Positions 29,994-40,185 of a stretch of 64,000 nt of DNA are shown piece by piece. The first letter of the stretch is position 1, and each line of letters opens with the position of its first letter. A program made the translations under genes and the position numbers. The DNA is taken from assembly GCA_029227635.1 (NCBI GenBank), contig JAQYAH010000005.1:1-64000 (forward strand), given 5' to 3'. Origin of the DNA: Clostridiales bacterium (GTDB lineage: Bacteria; Bacillota; Clostridia; Lachnospirales; Lachnospiraceae). The notes under the pieces are model-generated. The model worked only from the letters and a program-made list of their open reading frames with translations, was not told the DNA's origin and did not search any database.

Positions 29994-30947
29994 ATGATTC
30001 AGATAATTTTGCCAATAATTCTCGCTTTTGCTATCAGCTGTGCAATCGGACCTTTCCTGATCCCTTATTTGAGAAAACTCAAGTTTGGTCAGACTGAGAG
30101 AGAAGAGGGAGTGCAGTCTCACTTAAAGAAAGCGGGTACTCCCACAATGGGTGGAGTAATATTTCTGGTTTCAATTATCATAACCTCTGTTTTTTTCATT
30201 CCTTCATATCACAAAATCGTTCCGGTGCTTCTACTCACTGTCGGATTCGGACTGATAGGTTTTGTGGACGATTACCTCAAAGTAGTTAAGAAGAACAGCG
30301 ACGGACTTCTTCCCTTACAGAAGCTGATTGCTCAGGCTGTGATCACAGCAGTTTTTGCACTGTACATGGTCAAAGTTTCCGGTATCTCTTTGGAGATACG
30401 CATTCCGTTTTTTGGAGAGAACACATATAACATCGGATTTTTGGCCATCATCCTTTTGTTTATTGCGGTCATTGGCACAGTAAACGGAACAAACTTTACC
30501 GACGGTCTGGATGGGCTTTGTTCCAGCGTCACTGTGGTCGTTGCCGGCTTTTTCACTCTGGTATCAGCGGTGGAGAAGGGGGGCGTTGAGCCTATCTGTG
30601 CCGCAGTGATTGGAGCTTTGATGGGATTCCTGGTGTTTAACGCTTATCCCGCAAAGATCTTTATGGGCGATACAGGATCCCTTGCCCTTGGAGGTTTTGT
30701 TGCCGGGGTTGCCTACGTGCTTCAGATGCCGATATTTATTCTCATAGTGGGACTTGTTTACCTGGTGGAGGTGCTCTCGGTTATGATCCAGGTCACCTAT
30801 TTTAAGAAAACCGGCGGCAAAAGAATTTTCAAAATGGCTCCGATTCACCACCATTTTGAACTGTGCGGCTGGTCTGAGACCAGGGTTGTGACAGTGTTCA
30901 CCATCGTTACTGTGTTGTTGTGCTGTGTGGCATGGATTGCATTATAG
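29994..30947 (+). CDS. mraY: Phospho-N-acetylmuramoyl-pentapeptide-transferase
   Basis: KKAGTPTMGGVIFL, FVDDYLKV, NFTDGLDGL, FMGDTGSLALGG, APIHHHFEL. Confidence 0.97.
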   Translation: MIQIILPIILAFAISCAIGPFLIPYLRKLKFGQTEREEGVQSHLKKAGTPTMGGVIFLVSIIITSVFFIPSYHKIVPVLLLTVGFGLIGFVDDYLKVVKKNSDGLLPLQKLIAQAVITAVFALYMVKVSGISLEIRIPFFGENTYNIGFLAIILLFIAVIGTVNGTNFTDGLDGLCSSVTVVVAGFFTLVSAVEKGGVEPICAAVIGALMGFLVFNAYPAKIFMGDTGSLALGGFVAGVAYVLQMPIFILIVGLVYLVEVLSVMIQVTYFKKTGGKRIFKMAPIHHHFELCGWSETRVVTVFTIVTVLLCCVAWIAL

Positions 30948-30965
30948 AAGACTGGAGATGTCAAA

Positions 30966-32339
30966 ATGAGTTTTGAAAGTAAGAAGGTACTTGTAATAGG
31001 AGCGGGTAAAAGCGGTATCGGCGCCTGCGACCTTTTAGCAAAAGCAAAGGCAAACATCATCCTCTATGACAGCAACGAGGACCTTAACATTGAAGATGTT
31101 AAATCAAAGCTGGATCCCGGAGTGGAAGTGCTTTTGGTAAAAGGACCTTTTCCGGAAGATCTTATCAAGATGATTGATTTTGCAGTGATAAGTCCCGGTG
31201 TTCCCACTGATCTGGATTATGTAAGGAAGATAGAGAAGGCAGGAATTCCCATTATGGGAGAGATGGAACTTGCTTTTCATTTTGAAAAAGGAGAGCTTCT
31301 TGCAATCACCGGAACCAATGGCAAAACCACAACTACTTCCCTTTTAGGGCACATTATGAAGAACTGGAAGGATAAGGTTTTTGTGGTAGGTAATATTGGT
31401 ATACCCTACACAAAGACAGCAATGGAGACCGAGTATGACAGTGTCACTGTGGCAGAAGTGTCAAGCTTCCAGCTGGAGAAGATCACTTCTTTCCATCCTT
31501 CTGTATCGGCAATATTAAACATAACCCCTGACCATTTGAACCGTCACCATACAATGGAGAATTACATCGATGCCAAAGAGGGTATCACCAGATACCAGAC
31601 TGAGTTCGACGTGTGTGTTCTCAATTATGACGACGAGGTGCTCAGAGAATTCGGTAAGGATCTCTCTCTTATTGACGGGCCTTCCGTAGTCTTTTTCAGC
31701 AGTAAGGAGAAGCTGGAGCATGGCTTCTTTCTTGATGGAGAGGAGATCGTTTATGATGACGGAATTGTGAAAGAAGTCCTCATAAACACTAATGATCTCA
31801 ATCTTATAGGCCGTCATAATTTCGAAAATGTCATGGCAGCTTCGGCGATGGCAATGAGTGCCGGAGTGCCTTTTGAAGTGATAAGAGAGGCATTAAAAAC
31901 CTTCCATGCAGTGGCTCACCGGATCGAGTTTGCCGGAGAGGTGAACGGGGTGCGTTACTACAATGATTCCAAGGGAACAAATCCAGATGCAGCCATCAAG
32001 GCGGTGGAGGCAATGAAGTGGCCTACCTATCTTATTGCAGGCGGCTACGACAAGGATGCGGACTACAGAGACTGGATCCGATCCTTCAACGGAAAAGTCA
32101 AAAAAATGGCTCTTGTGGGCGCAACCCGGGAGAATATCCTTGCGGCGGCAAAAGAATGTGGATTCGACAGTTGCGTTCTCTGTGACACTTTTGAGGAAGC
32201 TTTCAATGAGTGTGCCGGAACAGCGAAGCCCGGAGAGGCAGTGCTTCTTTCCCCTGCCTGTGCAAGCTGGGGAATGTTCGATAATTATGAGCAGCGGGGA
32301 GACGTGTTCAAGGAACTGGTAAATAAAATGCGAGGATAG
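30966..32339 (+). CDS. murD: UDP-N-acetylmuramoylalanine--D-glutamate ligase
   Basis: VIGAGKSGIGA, ITGTNGKTTTTSLL, NITPDHLNRH, NDSKGTNPDAAIKA, SPACASWGMFDNYEQRGDVF. Confidence 0.97.
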   Translation: MSFESKKVLVIGAGKSGIGACDLLAKAKANIILYDSNEDLNIEDVKSKLDPGVEVLLVKGPFPEDLIKMIDFAVISPGVPTDLDYVRKIEKAGIPIMGEMELAFHFEKGELLAITGTNGKTTTTSLLGHIMKNWKDKVFVVGNIGIPYTKTAMETEYDSVTVAEVSSFQLEKITSFHPSVSAILNITPDHLNRHHTMENYIDAKEGITRYQTEFDVCVLNYDDEVLREFGKDLSLIDGPSVVFFSSKEKLEHGFFLDGEEIVYDDGIVKEVLINTNDLNLIGRHNFENVMAASAMAMSAGVPFEVIREALKTFHAVAHRIEFAGEVNGVRYYNDSKGTNPDAAIKAVEAMKWPTYLIAGGYDKDADYRDWIRSFNGKVKKMALVGATRENILAAAKECGFDSCVLCDTFEEAFNECAGTAKPGEAVLLSPACASWGMFDNYEQRGDVFKELVNKMRG

Positions 32340-32342
32340 CAT

Positions 32343-33194
32343 ATGGCTCTTGAACCCATCGGATACGGAGACAACCCTAAAACTGAAGATAACTTAACCG
32401 GAAGGCGGCCTGAACCCACCCCGGATGAGTGGGAGAGGATCAAAAGACACAGAGCTAAAAGAGCCCGGGAGCTCAAAAAAGCCAGACGCAGTCGAAATAT
32501 AATGATCTTCCTTGGTTTGCTTATTGTCATCGCCCTTGTATCAATGGTGGTGGTTTTTGTCTGCCGCATCGATACTGTTGAGTTTGAGGGCAACAACATC
32601 TATTCCGATGAGGAACTGGAAGAGACCCTGACAGCCGGCAAATACTGTAGTAATTCGGTGTACTTTTTCCTGTATTACAATTACTTTGGCAAAAGTAATA
32701 CCCCTTTCATATCTGATATCAGGGTTAAACTTGAAGGGCTGTCAAAAGTTAAGGTGACTGTAGAAGAGTTGGAGCCTGTGGGCAGGGTTAAGGCCAAAGA
32801 TGATTATGTCTATTTCGACCGCCGGGGAACAGTGATCGCTGTTTCAGACAGGGAACTTTCAGAGGTGCCTCTGGTGGAGGGATTCTCACTTTCGGACTAC
32901 AAGAAGGGAGAGGTGCTTCCCGTGGAGGACAAAAACCTTCTGGAGGGAATCATCACCATCCTGGTTCAGAGCGATAATCTGGATATTCCTGTATCGGGTG
33001 TCAAGGTGAGCGATAACGGAAATATCTCTCTTTTTTCCGGAAATATTGAGGTGAAGCTGGGGGCCAATAAGAAGATCACAGAGAAGATGTCACTTACAAA
33101 AGTGCTCCTCAACGAGATCAAAGGCAAAAGCGGTATCCTGCACATGGAGGATTATGACGGCTCAAACGGAACCCGCAATTTTGAAGAAAGGTAA
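32343..33194 (+). CDS. ftsQ: FtsQ/DivIB-type cell division protein
   Basis: Single TM, POTRA-like region VEFEGNNIYSDEELEETL, VKVTVEELEPVGRVK; between murD and ftsZ. Confidence 0.85.
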   Translation: MALEPIGYGDNPKTEDNLTGRRPEPTPDEWERIKRHRAKRARELKKARRSRNIMIFLGLLIVIALVSMVVVFVCRIDTVEFEGNNIYSDEELEETLTAGKYCSNSVYFFLYYNYFGKSNTPFISDIRVKLEGLSKVKVTVEELEPVGRVKAKDDYVYFDRRGTVIAVSDRELSEVPLVEGFSLSDYKKGEVLPVEDKNLLEGIITILVQSDNLDIPVSGVKVSDNGNISLFSGNIEVKLGANKKITEKMSLTKVLLNEIKGKSGILHMEDYDGSNGTRNFEER

Positions 33195-33211
33195 TAAATA
33201 TTTTATTGCTT

Positions 33212-33239
33212 TTTACCGTAAATATCGATAATATATAAT
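33212..33239 (+). promoter_or_regulatory. Putative ftsZ promoter TTTACC-N16-TATAAT
   Basis: AT-rich intergenic region, spacing 16. Confidence 0.5.
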
Positions 33240-33303
33240 AGTATAGAAATTTTTTGTAACATAGATATATAGGGTGTTGCAGTGTATAAAGGAGGAACTT
33301 CAC

Positions 33304-34473
33304 TTGTTAGAGATTAAGACAGACGGCGCTGAATACGCTGCGAAGATTCTTGTAATTGGTGTAGGTGGCGGTGGCAACAACGCAGTTAACCGAATGATAG
33401 ATGAACAGATTAGTGGTGTTGAGTTTATCGGAATCAACACAGATAAACAGGCACTTAAGCTTTGCAAGGCTCCCACGATCATTCAGATCGGTGAGAAGAT
33501 CACAAAGGGTCTCGGAGCAGGTGCTAAACCCGAAGTTGGCGAGAAGGCTGCTGAGGAGAGTGCTGAGGACATTGCGGCTGCAGTTAAGGATGCAGACATG
33601 GTATTTGTCACCTGTGGTATGGGCGGCGGTACCGGTACCGGTGCAGCTCCCGTAGTCGGACGTATTGCCAAGGAAGCTGGCGCACTTACTATCGGTGTAG
33701 TGACAAAGCCTTTCCGTTTTGAATCCAGAACAAGAATGAACAATGCTCTTCAGGGTATTGAGAACCTGAAGAACAGTGTTGATACACTCATCGTTATCCC
33801 TAATGATAAGCTTCTTGAACTTGTTGACCGCAGAACAACAATGCCCGAGGCCTTAAAGAAGGCAGATGAGGTCCTTCAGCAGGCAGTTCAGGGAATCACA
33901 GACCTTATCACAATGCCTGCACTTATCAGCCTTGACTTTGCTGATGTACAGACAGTAATGAAGGATAAGGGAATTGCTCATATCGGTATCGGCTATGGCA
34001 AGGGCGATGACAAAGCTCTCGAGGCAGTTAAACAGGCTATTGACAGCCCGCTGCTTGAGACAACCATTGCAGGAGCTTCCAACGTCATTGTTAACGTATC
34101 CGGTGACATTACTCTCATGGATGCTAATGATGCAGCAAGCTACGTTCAGGAACTTGCCGGTGAGAGTGCAAGCATTATCTTCGGTGCAATGTTCGATGAG
34201 GAATGCAGCGATGAGGCTATGATCACGGTTATCGCTACCGGAATTCATACTTCAACGAACTCTACAATGAAGGCGACAAGACTTACTCAGGCAAGAGCAG
34301 CGATCACTCCTGACAGCGCAGCAAGATCAACTGCTGCAGCTTCATCAGTCTCTGCTCCTTCCAAGTCAACAGCAAGTGAGTCGGCTGAAACAGCTGCTCC
34401 CAGACCTGTTGTTACTGAGCATAGAGTACCTGAACAGAAATCACTTAAGATTCCTGATTTCTTCAAGAAATAG
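33304..34473 (+). CDS. ftsZ: Cell division protein FtsZ (TTG start)
   Basis: [26 protein letters not shown] tubulin signature, C-terminal [17 protein letters not shown] at 33291, TTG 33304; ORF track starts at 33274. Confidence 0.97.
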   Translation: MLEIKTDGAEYAAKILVIGVGGGGNNAVNRMIDEQISGVEFIGINTDKQALKLCKAPTIIQIGEKITKGLGAGAKPEVGEKAAEESAEDIAAAVKDADMVFVTCGMGGGTGTGAAPVVGRIAKEAGALTIGVVTKPFRFESRTRMNNALQGIENLKNSVDTLIVIPNDKLLELVDRRTTMPEALKKADEVLQQAVQGITDLITMPALISLDFADVQTVMKDKGIAHIGIGYGKGDDKALEAVKQAIDSPLLETTIAGASNVIVNVSGDITLMDANDAASYVQELAGESASIIFGAMFDEECSDEAMITVIATGIHTSTNSTMKATRLTQARAAITPDSAARSTAAASSVSAPSKSTASESAETAAPRPVVTEHRVPEQKSLKIPDFFKK

Positions 34474-34484
34474 TTAAATATTTG

Positions 34485-34515
34485 CGGGGCTGTGGTATCA
34501 GCCCCGTTTTCTTTT
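34485..34515 (+). terminator. Intrinsic terminator after ftsZ
   Basis: CGGGGCTG...CAGCCCCG then TTTTCTTTT. Confidence 0.9.
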
Positions 34516-34574
34516 GCGGTGATGAACCTAAATGAGGCGACGACCCAAAAACAGAGATTTGTGAGAGGAAAAAC

Positions 34575-35243
34575 ATGAAGAAGCTGCTTATTTTTGATTT
34601 AGACGGAACCATCCTTAACACTGTGGATTCCCTGGTTGTTACTATTTGCCGGACTCTGGAGATTCTGGGACTTCCTGCGATCACTGAGGAGGAGACCAGA
34701 AGATTTGTGGGAAACGGAGCTTTTCTGCTCGTCAAAAGAGCGCTTAAAGCCGCAGGCGACGAAGAATTGACCCGGTTAGACGAAGGCATGAAAGTGTTTA
34801 TGGAGCTTTTTGAGGACCTTTGCACCTACAATGTCACTCCCTACGAGAACATGGAGGAGATCCTTCACGAATTAAAGAACTCCGGTTACACTCTTGCGGT
34901 TCTTTCCAACAAGCCGGATAAGATGGCTGTTAAGGTGGTGGAGACAGCCTTTGGACAGAATCTTTTCTCAGTGATAGCCGGGCAAAAAGAAGGTGTTCCT
35001 AAGAAACCTGACCCCGCTGGGGTGGTCAGAATAGCTGGAGATCTGGGCATTGAGCTTTCTTCGGTAATCTACATAGGAGATTCAGAAACGGACATAGAAA
35101 CCGCAAGAAATTCCGGAGTCCCCGCTTTGATCGGAAGCTGGGGGTACAGATCCAGAGAAGATCTCATAGATCTCTCTCCGGATATTCTCATTGATGATAC
35201 TAAAGATTTGATTAACAGTGTATACACTCTTTCTGAGAGATAA
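34575..35243 (+). CDS. HAD-family hydrolase (phosphoglycolate phosphatase-like)
   Basis: LIFDLDGTILNTVDSL, VLSNKPDKM, KKPDPAGV, YIGDSETDIETARNSG. Confidence 0.93.
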   Translation: MKKLLIFDLDGTILNTVDSLVVTICRTLEILGLPAITEEETRRFVGNGAFLLVKRALKAAGDEELTRLDEGMKVFMELFEDLCTYNVTPYENMEEILHELKNSGYTLAVLSNKPDKMAVKVVETAFGQNLFSVIAGQKEGVPKKPDPAGVVRIAGDLGIELSSVIYIGDSETDIETARNSGVPALIGSWGYRSREDLIDLSPDILIDDTKDLINSVYTLSER

Positions 35244-35275
35244 TTTTGAGCCGGCACAAAATGCCGGCTCAAATA
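35244..35275. terminator. Hairpin between convergent HAD gene and htpG
   Basis: GAGCCGGCA-CAAAA-TGCCGGCTC, A/T-rich flanks on both sides. Confidence 0.7.
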
Positions 35276-35299
35276 ATATGTGTTTGCAACAAAATTCTT

Positions 35300-37252
35300 T
35301 TATTTTGTGAGAAGCATCATAATCTCATTGCTGCGGCTGATGAAACCAGCCATCTCGTCAGGTGTCAGCTGTCTGTGGCTGATAAGTGCGAGATCATAAA
35401 GATGACGACAGATAAGAGGAACATTCTTAGAACGGCTGTGTTCCAGGATGTATTTCACCAATGGATGGTTTGCATTCAAAGTGAGCACTCCGGGCTCCTT
35501 CGGCATAGAAGATGTGTCCATTCCGTAAAGCTTCATCATATCTTCCATGCGGCGCTGATCTTCAGAATAGGTAATCATGGAAGAGGTGGTGTCATTCTTA
35601 AAACGTTCTACCTTAACCTCAAGATTCTCCATGGAAAGGGCATCCTTAACGATACCGGCAACCTTATCACTCTGCTGCTTAAAGGATTCTTTATCTTCCT
35701 CAGAAACCTCTTCCTTAAGAGTATCGGTGATTTCCGAATCAATTCTTATGAAGCGTATATCCGGATTTCTCATCTCCAGATGAGAGATGAAAGAGGTATC
35801 TATGGCGGTGTTAAGGATGACAGCGTTCAAGCCATTATCCCGGAACATACTTATGTACTGACTCTGCTGGTTTTCATCACTGATATAGTAAATAACATTG
35901 GAAGGTTCGGTGTACTCCTCGCCTTCATTATTTTCTGAAGAATTCTCCTCCGCTTCGGAAACCGTATCCGTGTTCTCCTTCTTTGAAGGCTCATCGTTAA
36001 AGCCCTGGGCATCCTTGTACTCGCTGAGAGTGAGGTAGTTATGATCCATATCCTTGAAAAGCAGGTAATCGCTCATCTTGTCACAGAACTTGGCATCCTT
36101 CATGCAGCCGTATTTGATAAATACGCTGATGTCATCCCAGTATTTCTCGTAGTTCTCCCTGTCAGTTTTGCAAAGACCGGAAAGCTTATCGGCCACTTTC
36201 TTAGTGATGTAATCGGCAATCTTTTTTACGAAACCATCGTTTTGAAGAGCACTTCGGGAAACGTTAAGCGGGAGGTCAGGACAGTCGATGACACCCTTAA
36301 GCAGCAAAAGGAAATCAGGGATAACCTCTTTGATATTGTCAGCTATAAACACCTGATTGTTGTAGAGTTTTATCACACCCTCTGCGGACTCATACTCAAG
36401 ATTGATTCTGGGGAAGTAAAGAATACCTTTTAAATTGAAGGGGTAGTCCATGTTTAAGTGGATCCAGAAAAGAGGTTCTCTGTAGTCATGGAATACTTTC
36501 TTATAGAATTCTTTATATTCCTCTTCAGTACATTCGGAAGGCTGCTTGCTCCAAAGCGGGTTGGGATCACTGACTGAACTGGGCTCCTCGGGTGCTTCTC
36601 CTTCTTTGACTTCCTTGTCCTCATTGATAAGGAAGATTTCTACCGGCATGAAAGAACAATACTTCTCAAGCACTTCTCTCACCCTGAATTCATTACAGAA
36701 TTCATAGGATTCACTGTTGAGGTAGAGGGTAATCTCGGTTCCCACTTCGGTTCGGGTGCCTTCGCTCATTTCGAACTCTGAACCTCCGTCACAACTCCAA
36801 AATACCGGAGCTGCACCTTCTGTGCAGGAGAGAGTATTGATGGTTACCTCATCGGCAACCATAAAAGCCGAATAAAAACCAAGTCCGAAATGTCCGATAA
36901 TCTGGTCGCCGCCTGCCTTATCCTGGTATTTCTTAAGGAATTCCTCTGCCCCGGAAAAAGCGATCTGGTTGATGTAGGTATCCACTTCCTCCCCGGTCAT
37001 ACCAATACCATTATCAGAAAAGGTAATAGTCTTATCCTTGGAATTTACTGTAACCTCGACTTTGCCCTTGTAATTCTCAGGAAGTTCCGAAACTCCGGCA
37101 AGGTTAAGTTTCTTACGTTTGGTAATTGCATCGCAGCCATTGCTCACAAGCTCTCTGAGAAAAATATCGTGGTCAGAGTATAGCCATTTCTTAATTATGG
37201 GAAAAATATTCTCACTGTTGATGGACAGGCTGCCGTGTCTGGTTTCTGACAT
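35300..37252 (-). CDS. htpG: Molecular chaperone HtpG (Hsp90)
   Basis: FLRELVSNGCDAITKRK, FSDNGIGMTGEEVDTYINQIAFSGAEEF, GHFGLGFYSAFMVAD; RBS AGGAG before ATG 37252; ORF track starts at 37261. Confidence 0.96.
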   Translation of the reverse strand: MSETRHGSLSINSENIFPIIKKWLYSDHDIFLRELVSNGCDAITKRKKLNLAGVSELPENYKGKVEVTVNSKDKTITFSDNGIGMTGEEVDTYINQIAFSGAEEFLKKYQDKAGGDQIIGHFGLGFYSAFMVADEVTINTLSCTEGAAPVFWSCDGGSEFEMSEGTRTEVGTEITLYLNSESYEFCNEFRVREVLEKYCSFMPVEIFLINEDKEVKEGEAPEEPSSVSDPNPLWSKQPSECTEEEYKEFYKKVFHDYREPLFWIHLNMDYPFNLKGILYFPRINLEYESAEGVIKLYNNQVFIADNIKEVIPDFLLLLKGVIDCPDLPLNVSRSALQNDGFVKKIADYITKKVADKLSGLCKTDRENYEKYWDDISVFIKYGCMKDAKFCDKMSDYLLFKDMDHNYLTLSEYKDAQGFNDEPSKKENTDTVSEAEENSSENNEGEEYTEPSNVIYYISDENQQSQYISMFRDNGLNAVILNTAIDTSFISHLEMRNPDIRFIRIDSEITDTLKEEVSEEDKESFKQQSDKVAGIVKDALSMENLEVKVERFKNDTTSSMITYSEDQRRMEDMMKLYGMDTSSMPKEPGVLTLNANHPLVKYILEHSRSKNVPLICRHLYDLALISHRQLTPDEMAGFISRSNEIMMLLTK

Positions 37253-37295
37253 AAATATCACTCCTTAGTATGATAAATTTGTACCGTTGATAGGA

Positions 37296-37324
37296 ATAAT
37301 AATCCCGTGGAAAACAAAAGTCAA
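37296..37324 (-). promoter_or_regulatory. Putative htpG promoter TTGACT-N17-TATTAT (minus strand)
   Basis: -35 at 37324-37319, -10 at 37301-37296. Confidence 0.65.
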
Positions 37325-37331
37325 TAGATAA

Positions 37332-37358
37332 TTAGCACTCATTTGACAAGAGTGCTAA
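37332..37358. promoter_or_regulatory. CIRCE element (HrcA operator)
   Basis: TTAGCACTC-N9-GAGTGCTAA, exact consensus. Confidence 0.95.
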
Positions 37359-37395
37359 TAATTTTGTAAAATAAATAAAAAGAAAATAAAGTTGG

Positions 37396-37423
37396 TTGTT
37401 ATTATGGTTTAATACTTTATAAT
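37396..37423 (+). promoter_or_regulatory. Putative promoter TTGTTA-N16-TATAAT for the pseudouridine synthase-ligA operon
   Basis: Consensus -10 33 bp upstream of ATG 37456. Confidence 0.55.
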
Positions 37424-37455
37424 TAGTTCTATTACAACCGATAAAGGATATACAG

Positions 37456-38217
37456 ATGACAGAGAAGGAAGCTATTCGTTTAAATAAATACCTGAGTGAC
37501 AGCGGGGTCTGTTCAAGAAGAGAGGCAGATCGGCTTATTGAATCCGGAAGTGTTAAGGTAGACGGAGTAAGAGCTGTCATGGGGATGAAGATATTTCCGA
37601 ATCAGACCGTTATTGTTAAAGGAAAGAAGATCGTACCAAGAGCGGTGAAGGTATTGTTGGCCTACAATAAACCCAGGGGAGTGGTTTGTACCAGCGAGAA
37701 ACGAAAGGGAGTAAGAAATATTGAACAGGCGGTCAACTATAAGGACCGGGTATACCCCATAGGGAGGCTGGATAAGGAGTCAGAGGGACTTATTCTTCTC
37801 ACCAACAACGGTGATATTGTGAATCGTATATTGAGAGGAAGCAATAACCATGACAAGGAGTACATTGTAAAGGTTGACAGGGAGATTACCGAAGACTTCC
37901 TGAAGAGGATGTCAGAGGGTGTTCATATACTTGACACAGTAACCAAGCCCTGTAAGGTCAGCCGGATAGGCAAGTACACATTCCGGATTATTCTCACTCA
38001 GGGACTTAATCGACAGATTCGTCGTATGTGTGAGGTTTTTTCCTACAAGGTTGTTGAACTCAGAAGAGTGAGAATTATGAATATTGAACTTGGAGGACTT
38101 AAAGTCGGGGAGTACAGGGTATTAACCGATCAGGAAATGCAGGAATTGGATCGACTGCTTATTGGTTCCACCAATCTTCCGGCATTTCTAAAAAAGGAAC
38201 AGATTAATGAAGAATAA
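37456..38217 (+). CDS. 23S rRNA pseudouridine synthase (RluB/RluF type)
   Basis: S4 domain SGVCSRREADRLIESGSVKVDG, GRLDKESEGLILLTNNG, LTQGLNRQIRRMC. Confidence 0.92.
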   Translation: MTEKEAIRLNKYLSDSGVCSRREADRLIESGSVKVDGVRAVMGMKIFPNQTVIVKGKKIVPRAVKVLLAYNKPRGVVCTSEKRKGVRNIEQAVNYKDRVYPIGRLDKESEGLILLTNNGDIVNRILRGSNNHDKEYIVKVDREITEDFLKRMSEGVHILDTVTKPCKVSRIGKYTFRIILTQGLNRQIRRMCEVFSYKVVELRRVRIMNIELGGLKVGEYRVLTDQEMQELDRLLIGSTNLPAFLKKEQINEE

Positions 38218-40177
38218 TTCAGAAACCCAAATTGCAAGAATGAAAGAGCTGAACAGTGTTCTCAATGAGGCATCCAGGGCATACTATCAGGGTGCTGAGG
38301 AGATAATGTCTAACTACGAGTACGACAGACTGTATGACGAGCTCAAAGAACTTGAGATTCAGACGGGAATCGTGCTTGCCTCAAGTCCTACTGTAAAGGT
38401 CGGCTATGAGGTCATAAGTGAACTACCCAAGGAGTCTCATGATAGACCAATGCTTTCACTGGATAAGACTAAGAGTATCGATGAGCTGGAAGGATTTCTG
38501 GGAGAGAACACCGGAATAATATCCTGGAAGCTTGATGGTCTGACTATTGTCCTTACCTATGAACACAACGAACTGGTGAAAGCAGTGACAAGAGGTAATG
38601 GCATTGTTGGTGAGGTTATAACCCCTAATGCCAGGGCTTTTATTAATCTGCCTGGCAGGATACCCTTTGACGGGAAGCTTGTTCTCAGAGGTGAGGCGGT
38701 AATCAGCTATTCGGATTTCAATAGAATAAATGAGAGCATGCCGGAAGCGGAGGCAAAGTATAAGAATCCCAGAAACCTTTGCAGCGGTTCCGTAAGGCAG
38801 AAGAACAGTGCGGTGACAGCTGAACGAAGTGTTCAGTTTCATGCTTTTTCATTGGTAGAAGCAGAGGGAGTTGATTTCGAAAATTCAAGGAACCGACAGT
38901 TTAAGTTTCTGAGAGAACAGGGATTTTCCGTAGTGGAGCATTACTTAGTGAACCGAGACAACTTGAGGGAGAAGGTTGAATTCTTCTCTCATAAGATAGA
39001 GTCCTACGATATACCTTCAGATGGATTGGTGCTCACCTATGAGGATCTTGAGTACAGTGCTTCCCTTGGCACTACAGCAAAGTATCCGAGAGATTCTTTT
39101 GCCTTTAAGTGGCAGGATGAGACAGCAAGAACCTTTATAAAGGAGATAGAGTGGAGTGCTTCCAGAACCGGACTTATTAATCCGGTGGCAATCTTTGATC
39201 CGGTGGAACTCGAAGGGACGACTGTTTCCAGGGCGAGTCTTCACAATCTGAGCATTCTTGAAAGTCTGCAGATAGGTATCGGGGATGAAGTCTCGGTATA
39301 CAAGGCGAATATGATAATTCCTCAGATCGAGGAGAATTATACGAGAAGCAGCAATCTGGAGATTCCGGACAAATGCCCTGTGTGTGGAGGAACCACGAGA
39401 ATCTCCCGGGTGGGGGAAGCCAAGGCACTGTATTGTACCAATGAGGAGTGCCCGGCTAAGAAGATCAAGAGATTCGCTCTCTTTGTCTCAAGGGATGCTA
39501 TGAACATTGCCGGGCTTTCGGAGGCTACTTTGGAGAAGTTTATCTCCGAAGGTTTTATCAGAGAATTCAAGGATCTTTATCATCTGGATCGATATCGTGA
39601 TGAGATCTGCGCTATGGAAGGGTTTGGAGAGAAATCCTATAATAATCTGATAGATGCGATAGAAAAATCCAGGGCGACAACACCTGCCAAAGTGCTCTTT
39701 TCCCTTGGAATTCCCAATGTAGGTCTGGCTACGGCTAAGACGATCCTGAAGGGATTTGGGGGAGACCTTATGCAAGTTCGAAATGCCGGCGTGGAGGAGC
39801 TCTCTCAAATAGAATCCGTTGGCAGTGTTATCGCGGAGGGAATGGTAGATTATTTTTCAAAGGGATACAACAACGAAGTTCTGGATGGGCTCCTCAAAGA
39901 GCTGAACCTTGAGAAAGAGACAGTGTCTGAAGAGTCCCCCATCAAGGATAAGACTTTTGTTATAACGGGAAGTGTGGTACATTTTAAGAATCGGAACGAG
40001 TTGAAATCCCGGATAGAGAGTCTTGCCGGCAAGGTTGCTTCTTCCGTAAGCAAGAACACGGATTTTCTTATCAACAATGACAGCACTTCCGGTTCTTCAA
40101 AGAACAAGAAGGCAGCTGAACTTGGAATCCCCGTAATAACAGAGGAAGAGTTCCTTTCAATGATAAATGAACATTAG
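38207..40177 (+). CDS. ligA: NAD-dependent DNA ligase
   Basis: EYDRLYDELKELE, SWKLDGLTIVLTYE (KxDG), zinc finger CPVCGG...CTNEECPAK, HhH region, BRCT domain. Confidence 0.94.
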   Translation: MKNNSETQIARMKELNSVLNEASRAYYQGAEEIMSNYEYDRLYDELKELEIQTGIVLASSPTVKVGYEVISELPKESHDRPMLSLDKTKSIDELEGFLGENTGIISWKLDGLTIVLTYEHNELVKAVTRGNGIVGEVITPNARAFINLPGRIPFDGKLVLRGEAVISYSDFNRINESMPEAEAKYKNPRNLCSGSVRQKNSAVTAERSVQFHAFSLVEAEGVDFENSRNRQFKFLREQGFSVVEHYLVNRDNLREKVEFFSHKIESYDIPSDGLVLTYEDLEYSASLGTTAKYPRDSFAFKWQDETARTFIKEIEWSASRTGLINPVAIFDPVELEGTTVSRASLHNLSILESLQIGIGDEVSVYKANMIIPQIEENYTRSSNLEIPDKCPVCGGTTRISRVGEAKALYCTNEECPAKKIKRFALFVSRDAMNIAGLSEATLEKFISEGFIREFKDLYHLDRYRDEICAMEGFGEKSYNNLIDAIEKSRATTPAKVLFSLGIPNVGLATAKTILKGFGGDLMQVRNAGVEELSQIESVGSVIAEGMVDYFSKGYNNEVLDGLLKELNLEKETVSEESPIKDKTFVITGSVVHFKNRNELKSRIESLAGKVASSVSKNTDFLINNDSTSGSSKNKKAAELGIPVITEEEFLSMINEH

Positions 40178-40185
40178 GAGACAGT

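Noticed and set aside
28869-30122. 417-codon minus-strand ORF
   Set aside because: Fully antisense to pbp and the start of mraY; the + strand genes have clear motifs. Shadow ORF.
35246-35938. 230-codon + strand ORF opposite htpG
   Set aside because: Antisense to the conserved htpG C-terminal region; starts in a terminator hairpin.
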